From assembly GCF_014931415.1 (NCBI RefSeq), contig NZ_CP063121.1, positions 186,001 to 250,000 of the forward strand: a DNA stretch of 64,000 nt, written 5' to 3'. The position numbers were made by a program, and so were the translations under genes. The DNA is from Haemophilus parainfluenzae. GTDB lineage: Bacteria; Pseudomonadota; Gammaproteobacteria; Enterobacterales; Pasteurellaceae. The first letter of the stretch is position 1. Each line of letters opens with the position of its first letter. Shown one piece after another: positions 24,608 to 33,732 of the stretch. Under the pieces are notes generated by a model. It ran no database searches and was not told where the DNA came from. It saw nothing but the letters and a program-made list of their open reading frames with translations.

Positions 24608-25546
24608 TTATGCTAATAATACTTCAACGGCATCTAATGATGCCACATCGTTTACTGATGTTGCTTGTAATTCTGCTACGATACGTTTTGTTAAACCGTT
24701 TAATACTTTACCTGGGCCGATTTCAACTAAAACCTCTACGCCATCTTGTGCCATTTTCTCAACGGTTTCAGTCCAACGAACTGGGCTATATAATTGGCGA
24801 ATAAGTGCGGTACGAATTTCTGCACTTTCTGTTTCCGCTTTAACATCTACGTTATTTAATACTGGTATTGCTGGCGCATTAAGCGTAATCCCTTCAAGTG
24901 TTACAGCTAATTGATCAGCAGCTGGTTTCATTAATGCACAATGTGAAGGAACACTTACCGCTAATGGTAAAGCACGTTTTGCGCCCGCTTCTTTACATAA
25001 TGCAGCAGCACGTTCAACTGCCTCTTTCGCTCCAGCAATGACTACTTGACCTGGTGAGTTAAAGTTTACTGCAGACACCACTTCACCTTGCTCTGCTTGT
25101 TTACATGCATTGATAATCGCTTCATTGTCTAAACCAATAATCGCATACATTGCACCAGTACCTTCTGGTACTGCTTGTTGCATTAATTTACCGCGTAATT
25201 CGACTAATTTAATCGCATCTTTAAAATCAATGACACCTGCGCAGACTAATGCTGAATATTCCCCTAAACTGTGGCCTGCCATTACGCTTGGTTGTAATTG
25301 TGGGTATTTTTCTTGCCATACACGGAAGATCGCAACGGATGCCGCTAATAATGCAGGCTGAGTTTGCCAAGTTTTATTTAATTCTTCTGCCGGACCTTGT
25401 TGAACCAAGTTCCATAAATCATAGCCAAGCGCTTCTGATGCTTGTTTAAAAGTTTCGGTGACTACCGGATATTCGTTAGCAAGATCTGCTAACATGCCAA
25501 CAGCTTGAGAACCTTGTCCTGGAAAAACCATTGCGAATTTTTTCAT
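24608..25546 (-). CDS. fabD: Malonyl-CoA:ACP transacylase FabD
   Basis: The 312-aa protein has FPGQGSQ at ~8-14 and the nucleophile Ser93 in GHSLGEYSAL, and His in SVPSHCALM. It makes malonyl-ACP for both fatty acids and, presumably, for the APE and BtrH-cluster pathways, since no dedicated malonyl transferase is seen in either. A USS inverted pair lies in the gap before it. Confidence 0.97.
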   Translation of the reverse strand: MKKFAMVFPGQGSQAVGMLADLANEYPVVTETFKQASEALGYDLWNLVQQGPAEELNKTWQTQPALLAASVAIFRVWQEKYPQLQPSVMAGHSLGEYSALVCAGVIDFKDAIKLVELRGKLMQQAVPEGTGAMYAIIGLDNEAIINACKQAEQGEVVSAVNFNSPGQVVIAGAKEAVERAAALCKEAGAKRALPLAVSVPSHCALMKPAADQLAVTLEGITLNAPAIPVLNNVDVKAETESAEIRTALIRQLYSPVRWTETVEKMAQDGVEVLVEIGPGKVLNGLTKRIVAELQATSVNDVASLDAVEVLLA

Positions 25547-25580
25547 GTTTTCTTCCTATTTCTTCATCGTTTAAATGTTG

Positions 25581-25608
25581 AAAGTGCGGTCAAATTTAAC
25601 CGCACTTT
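25581..25608. terminator. Inverted uptake-signal pair between fabH and fabD
   Basis: AAAGTGCGGT and ACCGCACTTT form a 10-bp stem with an 8-nt loop. It lies inside the fab operon. On the minus (transcribed) strand there is no clear T run after it, so it is probably a partial attenuator at most. Confidence 0.55.
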
Positions 25609-25638
25609 TAAAATTCTGTCGGGATTCTAACAAATTAA

Positions 25639-26592
25639 TTAGAATCGCACCAATGCTGAACCCCAAGTCCAACCACCGCCAAAAGCTTCGAGTAAAAGCA
25701 ATTGACCGCGTTGAATTCGGCCATCACGCACCGCTTCATCTAAAGCCGTTGGTACAGTCGCCGCACTGGTATTGGCTGTACGATCAAGCGTTACCACCAC
25801 CTGCGACATATCCATCTCTAATTTTTTCGCTGTCGCAGTTATAATACGTAAATTCGCTTGATGTGGCACAAGCCAGTCGATATCTGTTTTTTGGAGATTA
25901 TTAGCAGAAAGGGTTTCTTCCACCACATTAGAAAGCTCACGCACCGCTAATTTAAAGGTTTCATTACCTTGCATTTCAATATAGCCAGATTTCTCCACGC
26001 CACGTTCAGCTTGTGGAAGTAGCAATGCCGCATTGTTATCTGGCGATGCATGTAAATGTGTTGAAATAATACCTTCTTGCTCTGATGCCTCTAAGATTAC
26101 GGCACCCGCACCATCACCAAATAACACGACAGTGCTACGATCGGTTTCGTCTAATTTACGCGAGTTAAGATCCGCCCCAATGACAAGGGCTTTTTTCACG
26201 CTACCTGAACGAATAAATTTATCCGCTACACCTAAAGCATAAACAAAACCGGTACAAGCTGCCGCTAAATCAAAAGAAATCGCATCTTCAATGCCTAATA
26301 AACCCTGAACTTGGCAAGCTGAACTTGGATAAGCGTGAGAACCACTGGTTGTTGCAACGATGATCAACTCAATTTCTTGAGGATCAAGATTGGCCATTTC
26401 AAGTGCTTTTTTGGCTGCTTTACATCCCATTGTTGCGACAGTTTCATCTGCTGCTGCAATACGACGTTCACGAATGCCTGAACGTGTCACGATCCATTCA
26501 TCTGAAGTATCAACCATTTTTTCCAAATCCGCATTGGTGCGAATATGGCTCGGCAAATAGCTACCGGTGGATAAAATTCTACTATTCATCAT
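25639..26592 (-). CDS. fabH: 3-oxoacyl-ACP synthase III FabH
   Basis: The 317-aa protein has Cys113 in [11 protein letters not shown], His in VPHQANLRI and Asn in NTSAATV. It starts fatty-acid synthesis by condensing acetyl-CoA with malonyl-ACP. Two ATGs are adjacent at the start (MMNSRIL), and either could be used. It follows plsX by 15 nt. Confidence 0.97.
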   Translation of the reverse strand: MMNSRILSTGSYLPSHIRTNADLEKMVDTSDEWIVTRSGIRERRIAAADETVATMGCKAAKKALEMANLDPQEIELIIVATTSGSHAYPSSACQVQGLLGIEDAISFDLAAACTGFVYALGVADKFIRSGSVKKALVIGADLNSRKLDETDRSTVVLFGDGAGAVILEASEQEGIISTHLHASPDNNAALLLPQAERGVEKSGYIEMQGNETFKLAVRELSNVVEETLSANNLQKTDIDWLVPHQANLRIITATAKKLEMDMSQVVVTLDRTANTSAATVPTALDEAVRDGRIQRGQLLLLEAFGGGWTWGSALVRF

Positions 26593-26607
26593 ATCAAAAC
26601 TTATTAA

Positions 26608-27627
26608 TTAATAACGTTGTAAACCCGCCAAGATTTTTTGTGGAATTTGCAAACGAGCTTGTAAAGCTGCATCCGCAATTGCACGAGCAAATGCATCCAC
26701 ATTTGCACTGCCATGGCTTTTCACCACAACAGCCGTTAATCCGAGTAAAGACGCCCCATTATATTCATCAGGGTTAATGCGTTTCAAGCGATGATAAGCA
26801 TCTTTAAAGAAAAAACGCAGAATAAATTTGGCAAGCGATTTAAAAATAGGCTGTTTTTCTTTTCCTTTTAGAAGAGATAACAGATTCTTAGCGGCCCCTT
26901 CAAGGGTTTTTAATGCAATATTTCCCGAAAACCCATCACTCACGATCACATCAGCCACACCATTTAATAAAAAGTTACCTTCAATAAAGCCGGTATAATT
27001 AAGTGCGGTCGATTTTTCTAATAAATTCGCAGCTTCACGAATGGATTGATGCCCTTTAATTTCTTCCACGCCGATATTGAGTAAGGCAATACGTGGATAA
27101 ACTAAGTTCAATCGGTTTTCGGCAAAGATCGAGCCCATGATGGCAAATTCATAAAGATTTTGAGCAGAACATTCTACGTTTGCGCCTAAATCTAACATCA
27201 CGGTTTTATCACCCGTCATCGACGGTAATAAGGATACCAACGCTGGGCGTTGAATCCCCTCTAAAGGCTGTAAGAGAACCTTTGACAATCCCATCAATGC
27301 GCCCGTATTTCCTGCGCTGACACAACCTTGCGCCTCGCCTTTCTGAACCATTTCAATAGCTAAACGCATCGACGTGCCTTTGCTATGACGCAATGCATGA
27401 GAAATACCTTGATTGTTATCAATAGTCTTAGTGCAATGATGAATTTGAATACGTTCTAAAAGGGAAGAAGGTGCATTTTCCAGTAAAGGGGAAATTTGTT
27501 GGCTATCGCCAAACAGCACTAAAGAAAGCATTGGATCTGCTTCCAACGCTGAAAGAGATGCGGGGATAGTAATACGGGGACCAATGTCCCCGCCCATCAC
27601 ATCTAACGCTAAGGTTAGACGGTTCAA
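26608..27627 (-). CDS. plsX: Phosphate acyltransferase PlsX
   Basis: The 339-aa protein opens with LALDVMGGDIGP, the PlsX signature, and has VSAGNTGALMG and VSDGFSGNIALKT. It converts acyl-ACP to acyl-phosphate for phospholipid synthesis. It lies between rpmF and fabH in the classic order. Confidence 0.97.
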   Translation of the reverse strand: MNRLTLALDVMGGDIGPRITIPASLSALEADPMLSLVLFGDSQQISPLLENAPSSLLERIQIHHCTKTIDNNQGISHALRHSKGTSMRLAIEMVQKGEAQGCVSAGNTGALMGLSKVLLQPLEGIQRPALVSLLPSMTGDKTVMLDLGANVECSAQNLYEFAIMGSIFAENRLNLVYPRIALLNIGVEEIKGHQSIREAANLLEKSTALNYTGFIEGNFLLNGVADVIVSDGFSGNIALKTLEGAAKNLLSLLKGKEKQPIFKSLAKFILRFFFKDAYHRLKRINPDEYNGASLLGLTAVVVKSHGSANVDAFARAIADAALQARLQIPQKILAGLQRY

Positions 27628-27648
27628 GTGAATACCTTATAAGTAAAA

Positions 27649-27819
27649 TTACTTATTGATCACTTTGCGACCACGGTAGTAACCGTCAGCAGTTACGTGG
27701 TGGCGTAAGTGAGTTTCACCGCTTGCTTTATCCACTGATACTGCAGCAGTAGTTAATGCATCGTGTGAACGACGCATATCACGACGTGAACGAGATTTTT
27801 TGTTTTGTTGAACAGCCAT
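27649..27819 (-). CDS. rpmF: 50S ribosomal protein L32
   Basis: A 56-aa basic protein, starting [21 protein letters not shown] by reading the minus strand, which is the L32 signature. It lies between yceD and plsX, as in many gammaproteobacteria, linking ribosome and lipid synthesis. It is 21 nt upstream of plsX. Confidence 0.96.
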
Positions 27820-27841
27820 TGGCTATACTCCTAAATTTAAT

Positions 27842-28366
27842 TTACTTTTGCTTTAAATTAGCTAATACAGCGAACGGGTTCGGTTTTTTTGCCAATTCTT
27901 CAGGCAATTCGCCAAAAACCTGTTCGTGCGCGGACACTTCACAGTGTTCAGATGAATGCATTGGGACAAGCGGTAGAGCTAAAATAAGTTCGTCTTCCAC
28001 TGCACCAAGTAAATCTATTTCACCAAACTCATTAAATTCGATTGGCTCATAAATTTCCGGCAAGTCATCAGCCTGATCCCAATTAGCCACTGGACTATAC
28101 ATAAAATGACATTCCAATGTTTGTTTGAATGGTTCGCCACAACGTTGACAGTCTAATTCAACATCAACTTGTACTTGCCCTTTCATTACCACTAATTTTT
28201 GTGGATCAATATAAAACGATAATGTTACCTGTGCATCGCTGAGCACTTTCCCCGTAGATTCAGCTAAACGCACTAACTGACTAGCGGTATAATAACCATC
28301 ATAATCAATTCTTTGTTGAGCGTCTTTAACCGGATCAACGGTTAGGGGTAGTTTTACCTTTTGCAT
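27842..28366 (-). CDS. yceD: YceD/DUF177 family protein (23S rRNA accumulation)
   Basis: The 174-aa protein has the conserved [10 protein letters not shown] and the C-terminal [10 protein letters not shown] of the YceD (DUF177) family. In E. coli and plants the family affects 23S rRNA accumulation. It is the first gene of the rpmF-plsX-fab run, 22 nt before rpmF. Confidence 0.93.
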   Translation of the reverse strand: MQKVKLPLTVDPVKDAQQRIDYDGYYTASQLVRLAESTGKVLSDAQVTLSFYIDPQKLVVMKGQVQVDVELDCQRCGEPFKQTLECHFMYSPVANWDQADDLPEIYEPIEFNEFGEIDLLGAVEDELILALPLVPMHSSEHCEVSAHEQVFGELPEELAKKPNPFAVLANLKQK

Positions 28367-28499
28367 AGGGTGCGAATATTACCTGTTGTCAATAAAATAG
28401 TCAAAGGAAATTCGCACTAATTATGAGAAAAGTTCAATCTCTATCTAAACTCTCTCAAGATTTACACCTTTACAAAGTGCGGTCATTTTTTCCTATGTT

Positions 28500-30344
28500 T
28501 TACTCGGCATGCTCACTCAAGAAGCCACCACTTTGATGTTTCCAAAGGCGAGCATAAAGGCCATTTTGTTCAAGCAATTCTGCGTGAGTCCCTTGCTCAA
28601 CAATTTGTCCTTTATCTAACACGATTAAACGATCCATTGCCGCAATTGTCGATAAACGGTGAGCGATCGCAATAACCGTTTTATTTTCCATCATCTTGTC
28701 GAGACTTTCTTGGATCGCCACTTCCACTTCTGAATCTAGTGCGCTGGTCGCTTCATCTAGTAGTAAAATTGGTGCATCTTTTAACATTACGCGAGCTATA
28801 GCAATACGTTGGCGTTGACCACCCGACAGTTTTACCCCACGTTCACCAACATGAGCATCATAGCCTTTTCTACCTTGCGCATCGCTGAGATAAGGGATGA
28901 AATCTGCCGCTTCGGCACGTTTAGCCGCATTGATCATTTCTTCATCCGTCGCAGTTGGACGACCATAAATAATGTTATCGCGAACAGAACGGTGTAAAAG
29001 TGAAGTATCTTGTGTAACTAAACCAATCTGACTACGAAGGCTTTCTTGGCTTACATCTAAAATATTTTGGCCATCAATAGTAATTGAGCCTTCTTGTGCC
29101 TCGTAGAAACGTAAAAGTAAATTCACAATGGTTGATTTGCCTGCGCCAGAACGCCCAATTAAGCCCACTTTTTCGCCCGGTTTGATGGTGAGATTAAAAC
29201 GGTTAAGTAACGGTTTATTCGGATCATAGGCAAACGAAATATCGCTAAATTTGATTTCACCTTGTTTCACTTCTAATGCAACACAATTTGACTTATCAAC
29301 AATGGTGTGTGGTTTAGTCAACGTTGCCATACCATCATTCACCGTCCCGATGTTTTCAAATAATCGAGCAGATTCCCACATAATCCAACGAGAAAGTCCG
29401 TTCACACGTAATGCCATCGCGGTTGCAGTCGCCACTGCTCCCACGCCTACTTGACCGTTTTGCCATAACACCACACCTAAAATTGCAGTGCTTAACGTTA
29501 AGAAGATATTGGTTGCATAAGTTAAGGTATCTAATGAACTTGCCAAACGCATTTGTGCATGCACGGTAACCATAAATTCTTCCATGGAACGTTTTGCATA
29601 ATTCGCTTCTCTCGCATCATGTGAAAATAGTTTTACCGTTGCAATATTGGAGTAAGCATCCGTAATACGCCCTGTCATTAAAGATCGCGCATCAGCTTGT
29701 CGTTGTGCGGTTTTGGCTAAACGTGGAATAAGCAAACGTAAAATAGTCACAAAGGCCACAATCCATAAGAAAAACGGCACTAAAAACCAAGTATCTAAAG
29801 CCGCAAGCACCAAACCTGAAGTAATAAAATACACGGCAACATACACCAGCATATCCGCAATGGTCATGACGGTATCACGCACCGCAAGGGCGGTTTGCAT
29901 CACTTTCGCCGATACACGACCTGCAAATTCATCTTGGTAGAAACTTAAGCTTTGCCCTAGCATCAAACGGTGGAAATTCCAACGCAAACGCATTGGAAAC
30001 ACCCCTTGTAACGTTTGTAAGCGTACATTCACGCCCACAAATGACCATACAATACTGAAAATGAGCAAGGCGGCCATACCTGCTAGCAAATGCCCTTTTT
30101 CTTGCCAAAGCGTGGTTGGCGTATAAGCACCAAGCCAATCCACCAACAATCCCATAAATTGGAAAAGTAAGGCTTCCATTACACCAGTACCGACCGTCAA
30201 TACCGCGAGTAAAAAGATCCAGCCCTTCATGCCATCAATGCTTGACCAAATAAAACGGAACAAGCCTTTTTCAGGCGTCGTTGGATTGCTTTCCGGATAA
30301 GGATTTAAACGGTTTTCAAACCATGAAAATATTTTATTAAACAT
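28500..30344 (-). CDS. ABC exporter, fused membrane and ATPase domains
   Basis: The 614-aa half-transporter has an N-terminal six-helix domain (about residues 30-330) and a C-terminal ATPase with GRSGAGKST (~410), LSGGQRQRIAIAR (~510) and LLLDEATSALDSE. It belongs to the MsbA/LmrA-like multidrug exporter group and works as a dimer. It matches the HI1051-type transporter of Haemophilus; the AraC regulator and AhpD-like gene beside it have the same order there. Substrate unknown. Confidence 0.88.
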   Translation of the reverse strand: MFNKIFSWFENRLNPYPESNPTTPEKGLFRFIWSSIDGMKGWIFLLAVLTVGTGVMEALLFQFMGLLVDWLGAYTPTTLWQEKGHLLAGMAALLIFSIVWSFVGVNVRLQTLQGVFPMRLRWNFHRLMLGQSLSFYQDEFAGRVSAKVMQTALAVRDTVMTIADMLVYVAVYFITSGLVLAALDTWFLVPFFLWIVAFVTILRLLIPRLAKTAQRQADARSLMTGRITDAYSNIATVKLFSHDAREANYAKRSMEEFMVTVHAQMRLASSLDTLTYATNIFLTLSTAILGVVLWQNGQVGVGAVATATAMALRVNGLSRWIMWESARLFENIGTVNDGMATLTKPHTIVDKSNCVALEVKQGEIKFSDISFAYDPNKPLLNRFNLTIKPGEKVGLIGRSGAGKSTIVNLLLRFYEAQEGSITIDGQNILDVSQESLRSQIGLVTQDTSLLHRSVRDNIIYGRPTATDEEMINAAKRAEAADFIPYLSDAQGRKGYDAHVGERGVKLSGGQRQRIAIARVMLKDAPILLLDEATSALDSEVEVAIQESLDKMMENKTVIAIAHRLSTIAAMDRLIVLDKGQIVEQGTHAELLEQNGLYARLWKHQSGGFLSEHAE

Positions 30345-30420
30345 AACAATACCTTAAAAAATTAAAGGCGACAGTGCCGCCTAAAGTGCGGTCATTATAG
30401 CGTAAGTTTTGAACGATGGG

Positions 30421-31311
30421 CTAGGTTTTGCGGAATTGACTCGGTGAAAGCCCATAAATTGCTTTAAATGCCTTACTAAAATGCGCTTCTGATTGATACC
30501 CTACTTCAAGGGCAATAGCTAAAATGGTCTTTTGCGTATTTTTCAATAAAACAGCCGCCATTTCTAACCGCACTTGTGTGAGAAATTTTCCTGGTGGCAT
30601 CCCGAGTTGCTGTTGAAAGATCCGCATAAAAGTCGCACGAGACATAGATGCCAACTCTGCTAATTGCTCAATATTCCAATCTAATTGAGGTGAAAACAGG
30701 ATTTTTTCAAGGACTTGATTCAGTCTTTTATCCTGCAACGCGGCTAATAAGCCTTGATTGAGCAAACCTATTTGCTGTGCATGACGTAAAATATAGATAA
30801 ACAATACATTTGATAATGCATCAATCACCGATTTTGTGCCTTGCTCTGGTTTCTCGGCTTCTTGTAAAAAAAGTGAAACCAAAGGCTGCACAGGGGTATT
30901 TTGTAGCGAAAGATGCAAATAATCTGGTAACGAATCAATTAATAATGACGGTTTTTGGTAATAAAATGTCCCACAAAACATCTTCAGATCGGGTGTACCT
31001 GCTCCTATTTGATGGACATTAAAAAGTGCATCTGATTGCGCTCTCTGTAGACTATTCTCTCTTTTTTGTTGAGAACTACCCAAAAAGTGCGGTCGATTTT
31101 GAGGGAGAAAAAAGAGATCGCCTTTCTTCAAATGAAACTGTTTTCCCGCCAAGGTTACCCAGCACTCACCTTGCTCGATTAAATGAAATAAACCTTGATA
31201 TTCCGCCACATCTGGCTGATGTTCAACTTGCCAATCCCCTTGAAACAAGCAGCGAATATTGATTTCCCCGCGCACTTGTGCCAGTTGTGTTAATTTATCT
31301 AAATAATCCAT
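30421..31311 (-). CDS. AraC-family transcriptional regulator
   Basis: The 296-aa protein has an N-terminal cupin-like sensor domain (about 1-120, with HLKKGDLFFLPQNRPH) and a C-terminal double HTH (about 195-295: LASMSRATFMRIFQQQLGMPP, then VGYQSEAHFSKAFK and GLSPSQFRK). It lies 76 nt upstream of the ABC exporter on the same strand and is divergent from the AhpD-like gene. It likely controls one or both. The effector is unknown. Confidence 0.9.
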   Translation of the reverse strand: MDYLDKLTQLAQVRGEINIRCLFQGDWQVEHQPDVAEYQGLFHLIEQGECWVTLAGKQFHLKKGDLFFLPQNRPHFLGSSQQKRENSLQRAQSDALFNVHQIGAGTPDLKMFCGTFYYQKPSLLIDSLPDYLHLSLQNTPVQPLVSLFLQEAEKPEQGTKSVIDALSNVLFIYILRHAQQIGLLNQGLLAALQDKRLNQVLEKILFSPQLDWNIEQLAELASMSRATFMRIFQQQLGMPPGKFLTQVRLEMAAVLLKNTQKTILAIALEVGYQSEAHFSKAFKAIYGLSPSQFRKT

Positions 31312-31343
31312 TGTGAGATTTTCCGTCTAAAAGTTAAGACAAT

Positions 31344-31376
31344 TTGACAAGTATCATACGCTAATCTGCTTATAAT
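31344..31376 (+). promoter_or_regulatory. Possible promoter for the AhpD-like gene
   Basis: A consensus TATAAT is at 31371-31376 and TTGACA at 31344-31349, but the 21-bp spacing is longer than the usual 16-18. It lies in the 103-bp divergent region shared with the AraC regulator, so activator help would fit a non-optimal spacing. Confidence 0.4.
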
Positions 31377-31414
31377 TCCTCTCGAAATTTGTACTAAATT
31401 TAAGGAGAAGAAAT

Positions 31415-31759
31415 ATGTTTGCAGATTGGAAAAATGATGTAGCACACGTTAAAAAATCATTCGGTGCATTAGGTAAAAAATACCCTAAAATGTTACAAGC
31501 TTATGGCGCATTAGGTGCGGCTGCGGCAGAAGGTAACGTATTAGATGCCAAAACCCGTGAATTAATTGCATTAGCGGTTGCCGTAACAACACGTTGTGAA
31601 AGCTGCATTGGCGTGCACGCTGATGAAGCAGTGAAAGCAGGTGCAACTGAAGAAGAAGTGGCAGCAGCATTAGCGATGTCTATCGCATTAAATGCAGGTG
31701 CAGCTTACACTTACTCTCTTCGTGCATTAGAAGCTTACAACGCACAAAAAGGCGAATAA
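31415..31759 (+). CDS. Carboxymuconolactone decarboxylase/AhpD-like protein
   Basis: The 114-aa protein has the redox pair in RCESCIGVHADEAVKAG (CxxC then His), the catalytic motif of AhpD-like alkylhydroperoxidases. A short one-domain form is typical of this family. It has a clear GGAGAAG ribosome site and is followed by a terminator. It is probably an antioxidant or thiol-redox protein, perhaps under the neighbouring AraC regulator. Confidence 0.88.
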   Translation: MFADWKNDVAHVKKSFGALGKKYPKMLQAYGALGAAAAEGNVLDAKTRELIALAVAVTTRCESCIGVHADEAVKAGATEEEVAAALAMSIALNAGAAYTYSLRALEAYNAQKGE

Positions 31760-31785
31760 TTCGCAAGGAACTTTATGATTCTTTT

Positions 31786-31810
31786 AGCCCTCATTTGAGG
31801 GCTTTTTTAT
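31786..31810 (+). terminator. Terminator after the AhpD-like gene
   Basis: Stem AGCCCTC / GAGGGCT with loop ATTT, followed by TTTTTTA. It also separates the gene from convergent opsX. Confidence 0.88.
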
Positions 31811-31829
31811 CTCTAAAATTAACCACACT

Positions 31830-32885
31830 TTAAAATAAATTCAAGGCTCTCATCTGAGCCACCACTTGTTCTACCTGAATTTCAGCCATTAAATTTTTGC
31901 CTTTTAATTTGGTCGCCCAAGGCAATTCGCTTGAAGGTTTTCCTTGTTCTTTTTGCACATTTTCTTCATATACCGACACCACATTATCCAGATTATGATA
32001 AGGTGCTGTGCGCAATGGATTGTGATAAGCATACAATCCAATAACCGGCGCACCTTGCGTGGTGGCAATATGAGCAGGACCAGAATCAGGCGAGATCACT
32101 AAATTTACTTGATGAATTAATGCGGCAAGTTGTTTCAAACTGGTTTTTCCTGAAGCATCAACTGGTTGAAAATCACAAAGTGCGATAATTTTTTTTACCA
32201 TTTCTAATTCGCGTTTTGCCGGCGAGCTGCAAAAAATTACATTCACATTATGCTGATGAGCAATATTTGCTACTTCCGCATAACGCTCAACCAACCAATC
32301 TTTCTCGGCTTTACTGGAGCAAGGAGAAATAATCAGATTTTTGCGTGTAGGATCAATAAACTGTTTGGCGTATTCTCGATCTGCATCAGAGATCGCCAAT
32401 TGCCAAGAAAGCATCTCTGCCGGTGGTACACCAAGATAATCGGCAAAAGCCATGAAACCGTCTAGCACATGAGGCGTTTCCGGATCTTGAACTCGACGGT
32501 TTACAAATAACCACTGCCCTTCTCGAGAACGTTTTTTGCCAAACCCAATTTTATATTTCGCTTGAATACCAAGAGAGATAATCGAAGCACGAAATGCCGT
32601 CTGCATATTTAAAAGCGCATCAAATTGATTGTTTTTCAAAAACATCCATAAATTCCACACGCCTTTCCAACCGCTCTTTTTATCGTAAGGAACAAGCTCA
32701 ACACCTTCAATACCAGAAAGCAAGCCCATTTCAGTTTTCCCCACAATCCACGTTAATTTGGTTTGCGGCCAATACCGTTGAATATGCTGCACTACAGCAA
32801 GTGCATGACAAACATCGCCCACGGCAGACAAACGCAAAATACAAAGTGATTTAGGGGGAGAGGTAAAAAGTGGAGAATGGGACAT
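31830..32885 (-). CDS. opsX: LPS heptosyltransferase I, OpsX type
   Basis: The 351-aa GT9-family protein has LRLSAVGDVCHALAVV at the N-terminus and SPDSGPAHIATTQGAPVIGLY near the C-terminus, both heptosyltransferase signatures. The OpsX group adds the first heptose to Kdo of the LPS core in Haemophilus. It is divergent from kdkA, which phosphorylates Kdo, the same pairing known from H. influenzae. Confidence 0.92.
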   Translation of the reverse strand: MSHSPLFTSPPKSLCILRLSAVGDVCHALAVVQHIQRYWPQTKLTWIVGKTEMGLLSGIEGVELVPYDKKSGWKGVWNLWMFLKNNQFDALLNMQTAFRASIISLGIQAKYKIGFGKKRSREGQWLFVNRRVQDPETPHVLDGFMAFADYLGVPPAEMLSWQLAISDADREYAKQFIDPTRKNLIISPCSSKAEKDWLVERYAEVANIAHQHNVNVIFCSSPAKRELEMVKKIIALCDFQPVDASGKTSLKQLAALIHQVNLVISPDSGPAHIATTQGAPVIGLYAYHNPLRTAPYHNLDNVVSVYEENVQKEQGKPSSELPWATKLKGKNLMAEIQVEQVVAQMRALNLF

Positions 32886-32962
32886 TTGAATTCCTCGCGC
32901 ATTTAATTTCCGTCTATTTTAAAGTAGAATGAGGGCATTTTCTATTATTCGGTTCAACTAAA

Positions 32963-33688
32963 ATGCTTGAATTCCAACAAGATAATCAATTCTTTCTTTT
33001 CAATCTCACAGAAAAACCAACAGAGCCCGCTTCATTTTTTGAATCGGCTTTTTGGGAAAAACAACAATGTATTACCGGTTCAGCCAAAGGACGTGGCACA
33101 ACCTACTTCCTGAACACAAAAGATCTGTTTGGGGTAAATACTGCCCTTCGTCACTATTATCGAGGCGGTTTATGGGGAAAATTCAACAAAGATCGCTATC
33201 GTTTTCAATCATTGAGTGAAACTCGCAGCTTGGCGGAATTTCAGCTGTTAAATCAACTCCATCAAGCAGGCGTTGCCGTACCTAAACCGATTGCTGCTCG
33301 TGTTAAAAAAGGCAAATTAGGGATTTGTTACCAAGCGGATATCTTGATAGAAAAGATCGAAAATGCCCAAGATCTGACCGCACTTTTACAAATTCAACAA
33401 CTACCGAATGACATCTGGCAAGCCATTGGTAAATTAATTCGTCAGTTGCATGATTTGCAAATTTGCCATACAGATCTCAATGCTCATAATATTCTCGTTC
33501 AACAACTCGAAAATGAACAAAAATGTTGGCTCATTGATTTCGATAAGTGCGGTCAAAAATCAGGAGATTCTTGGAAACAAGGCAACTTGGAAAGATTACA
33601 CCGCTCTTTTGTCAAAGAAGTCGGCAGAATGAATATTCAATTCAGTGGAGAAAATTGGGCTGAATTGTTGAAAGGTTACAATCACTAA
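32963..33688 (+). CDS. kdkA: 3-deoxy-D-manno-octulosonic acid kinase KdkA
   Basis: The 241-aa kinase-fold protein has RGTTYFL and HYYRGGLWG at the N-terminus, catalytic HTDLNAHNILV (~169) and metal-binding WLIDFDKC. It phosphorylates the single Kdo of Haemophilus LPS at position 4. Only 77 nt separate it from divergent opsX. It ends before a USS-derived terminator. Confidence 0.95.
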   Translation: MLEFQQDNQFFLFNLTEKPTEPASFFESAFWEKQQCITGSAKGRGTTYFLNTKDLFGVNTALRHYYRGGLWGKFNKDRYRFQSLSETRSLAEFQLLNQLHQAGVAVPKPIAARVKKGKLGICYQADILIEKIENAQDLTALLQIQQLPNDIWQAIGKLIRQLHDLQICHTDLNAHNILVQQLENEQKCWLIDFDKCGQKSGDSWKQGNLERLHRSFVKEVGRMNIQFSGENWAELLKGYNH

Positions 33689-33700
33689 AACTAGCAAAAA

Positions 33701-33726
33701 ACAAACCGCACTTTTGTGCGGTTTGT
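33701..33726. terminator. USS-derived bidirectional terminator (kdkA/kefC-like)
   Basis: Stem ACAAACCGCAC / GTGCGGTTTGT with loop TTTT lies between convergent genes. It contains one complete uptake signal at 33705-33713, an example of uptake signals doubling as terminators. Confidence 0.85.
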
Positions 33727-33732
33727 TGCATT

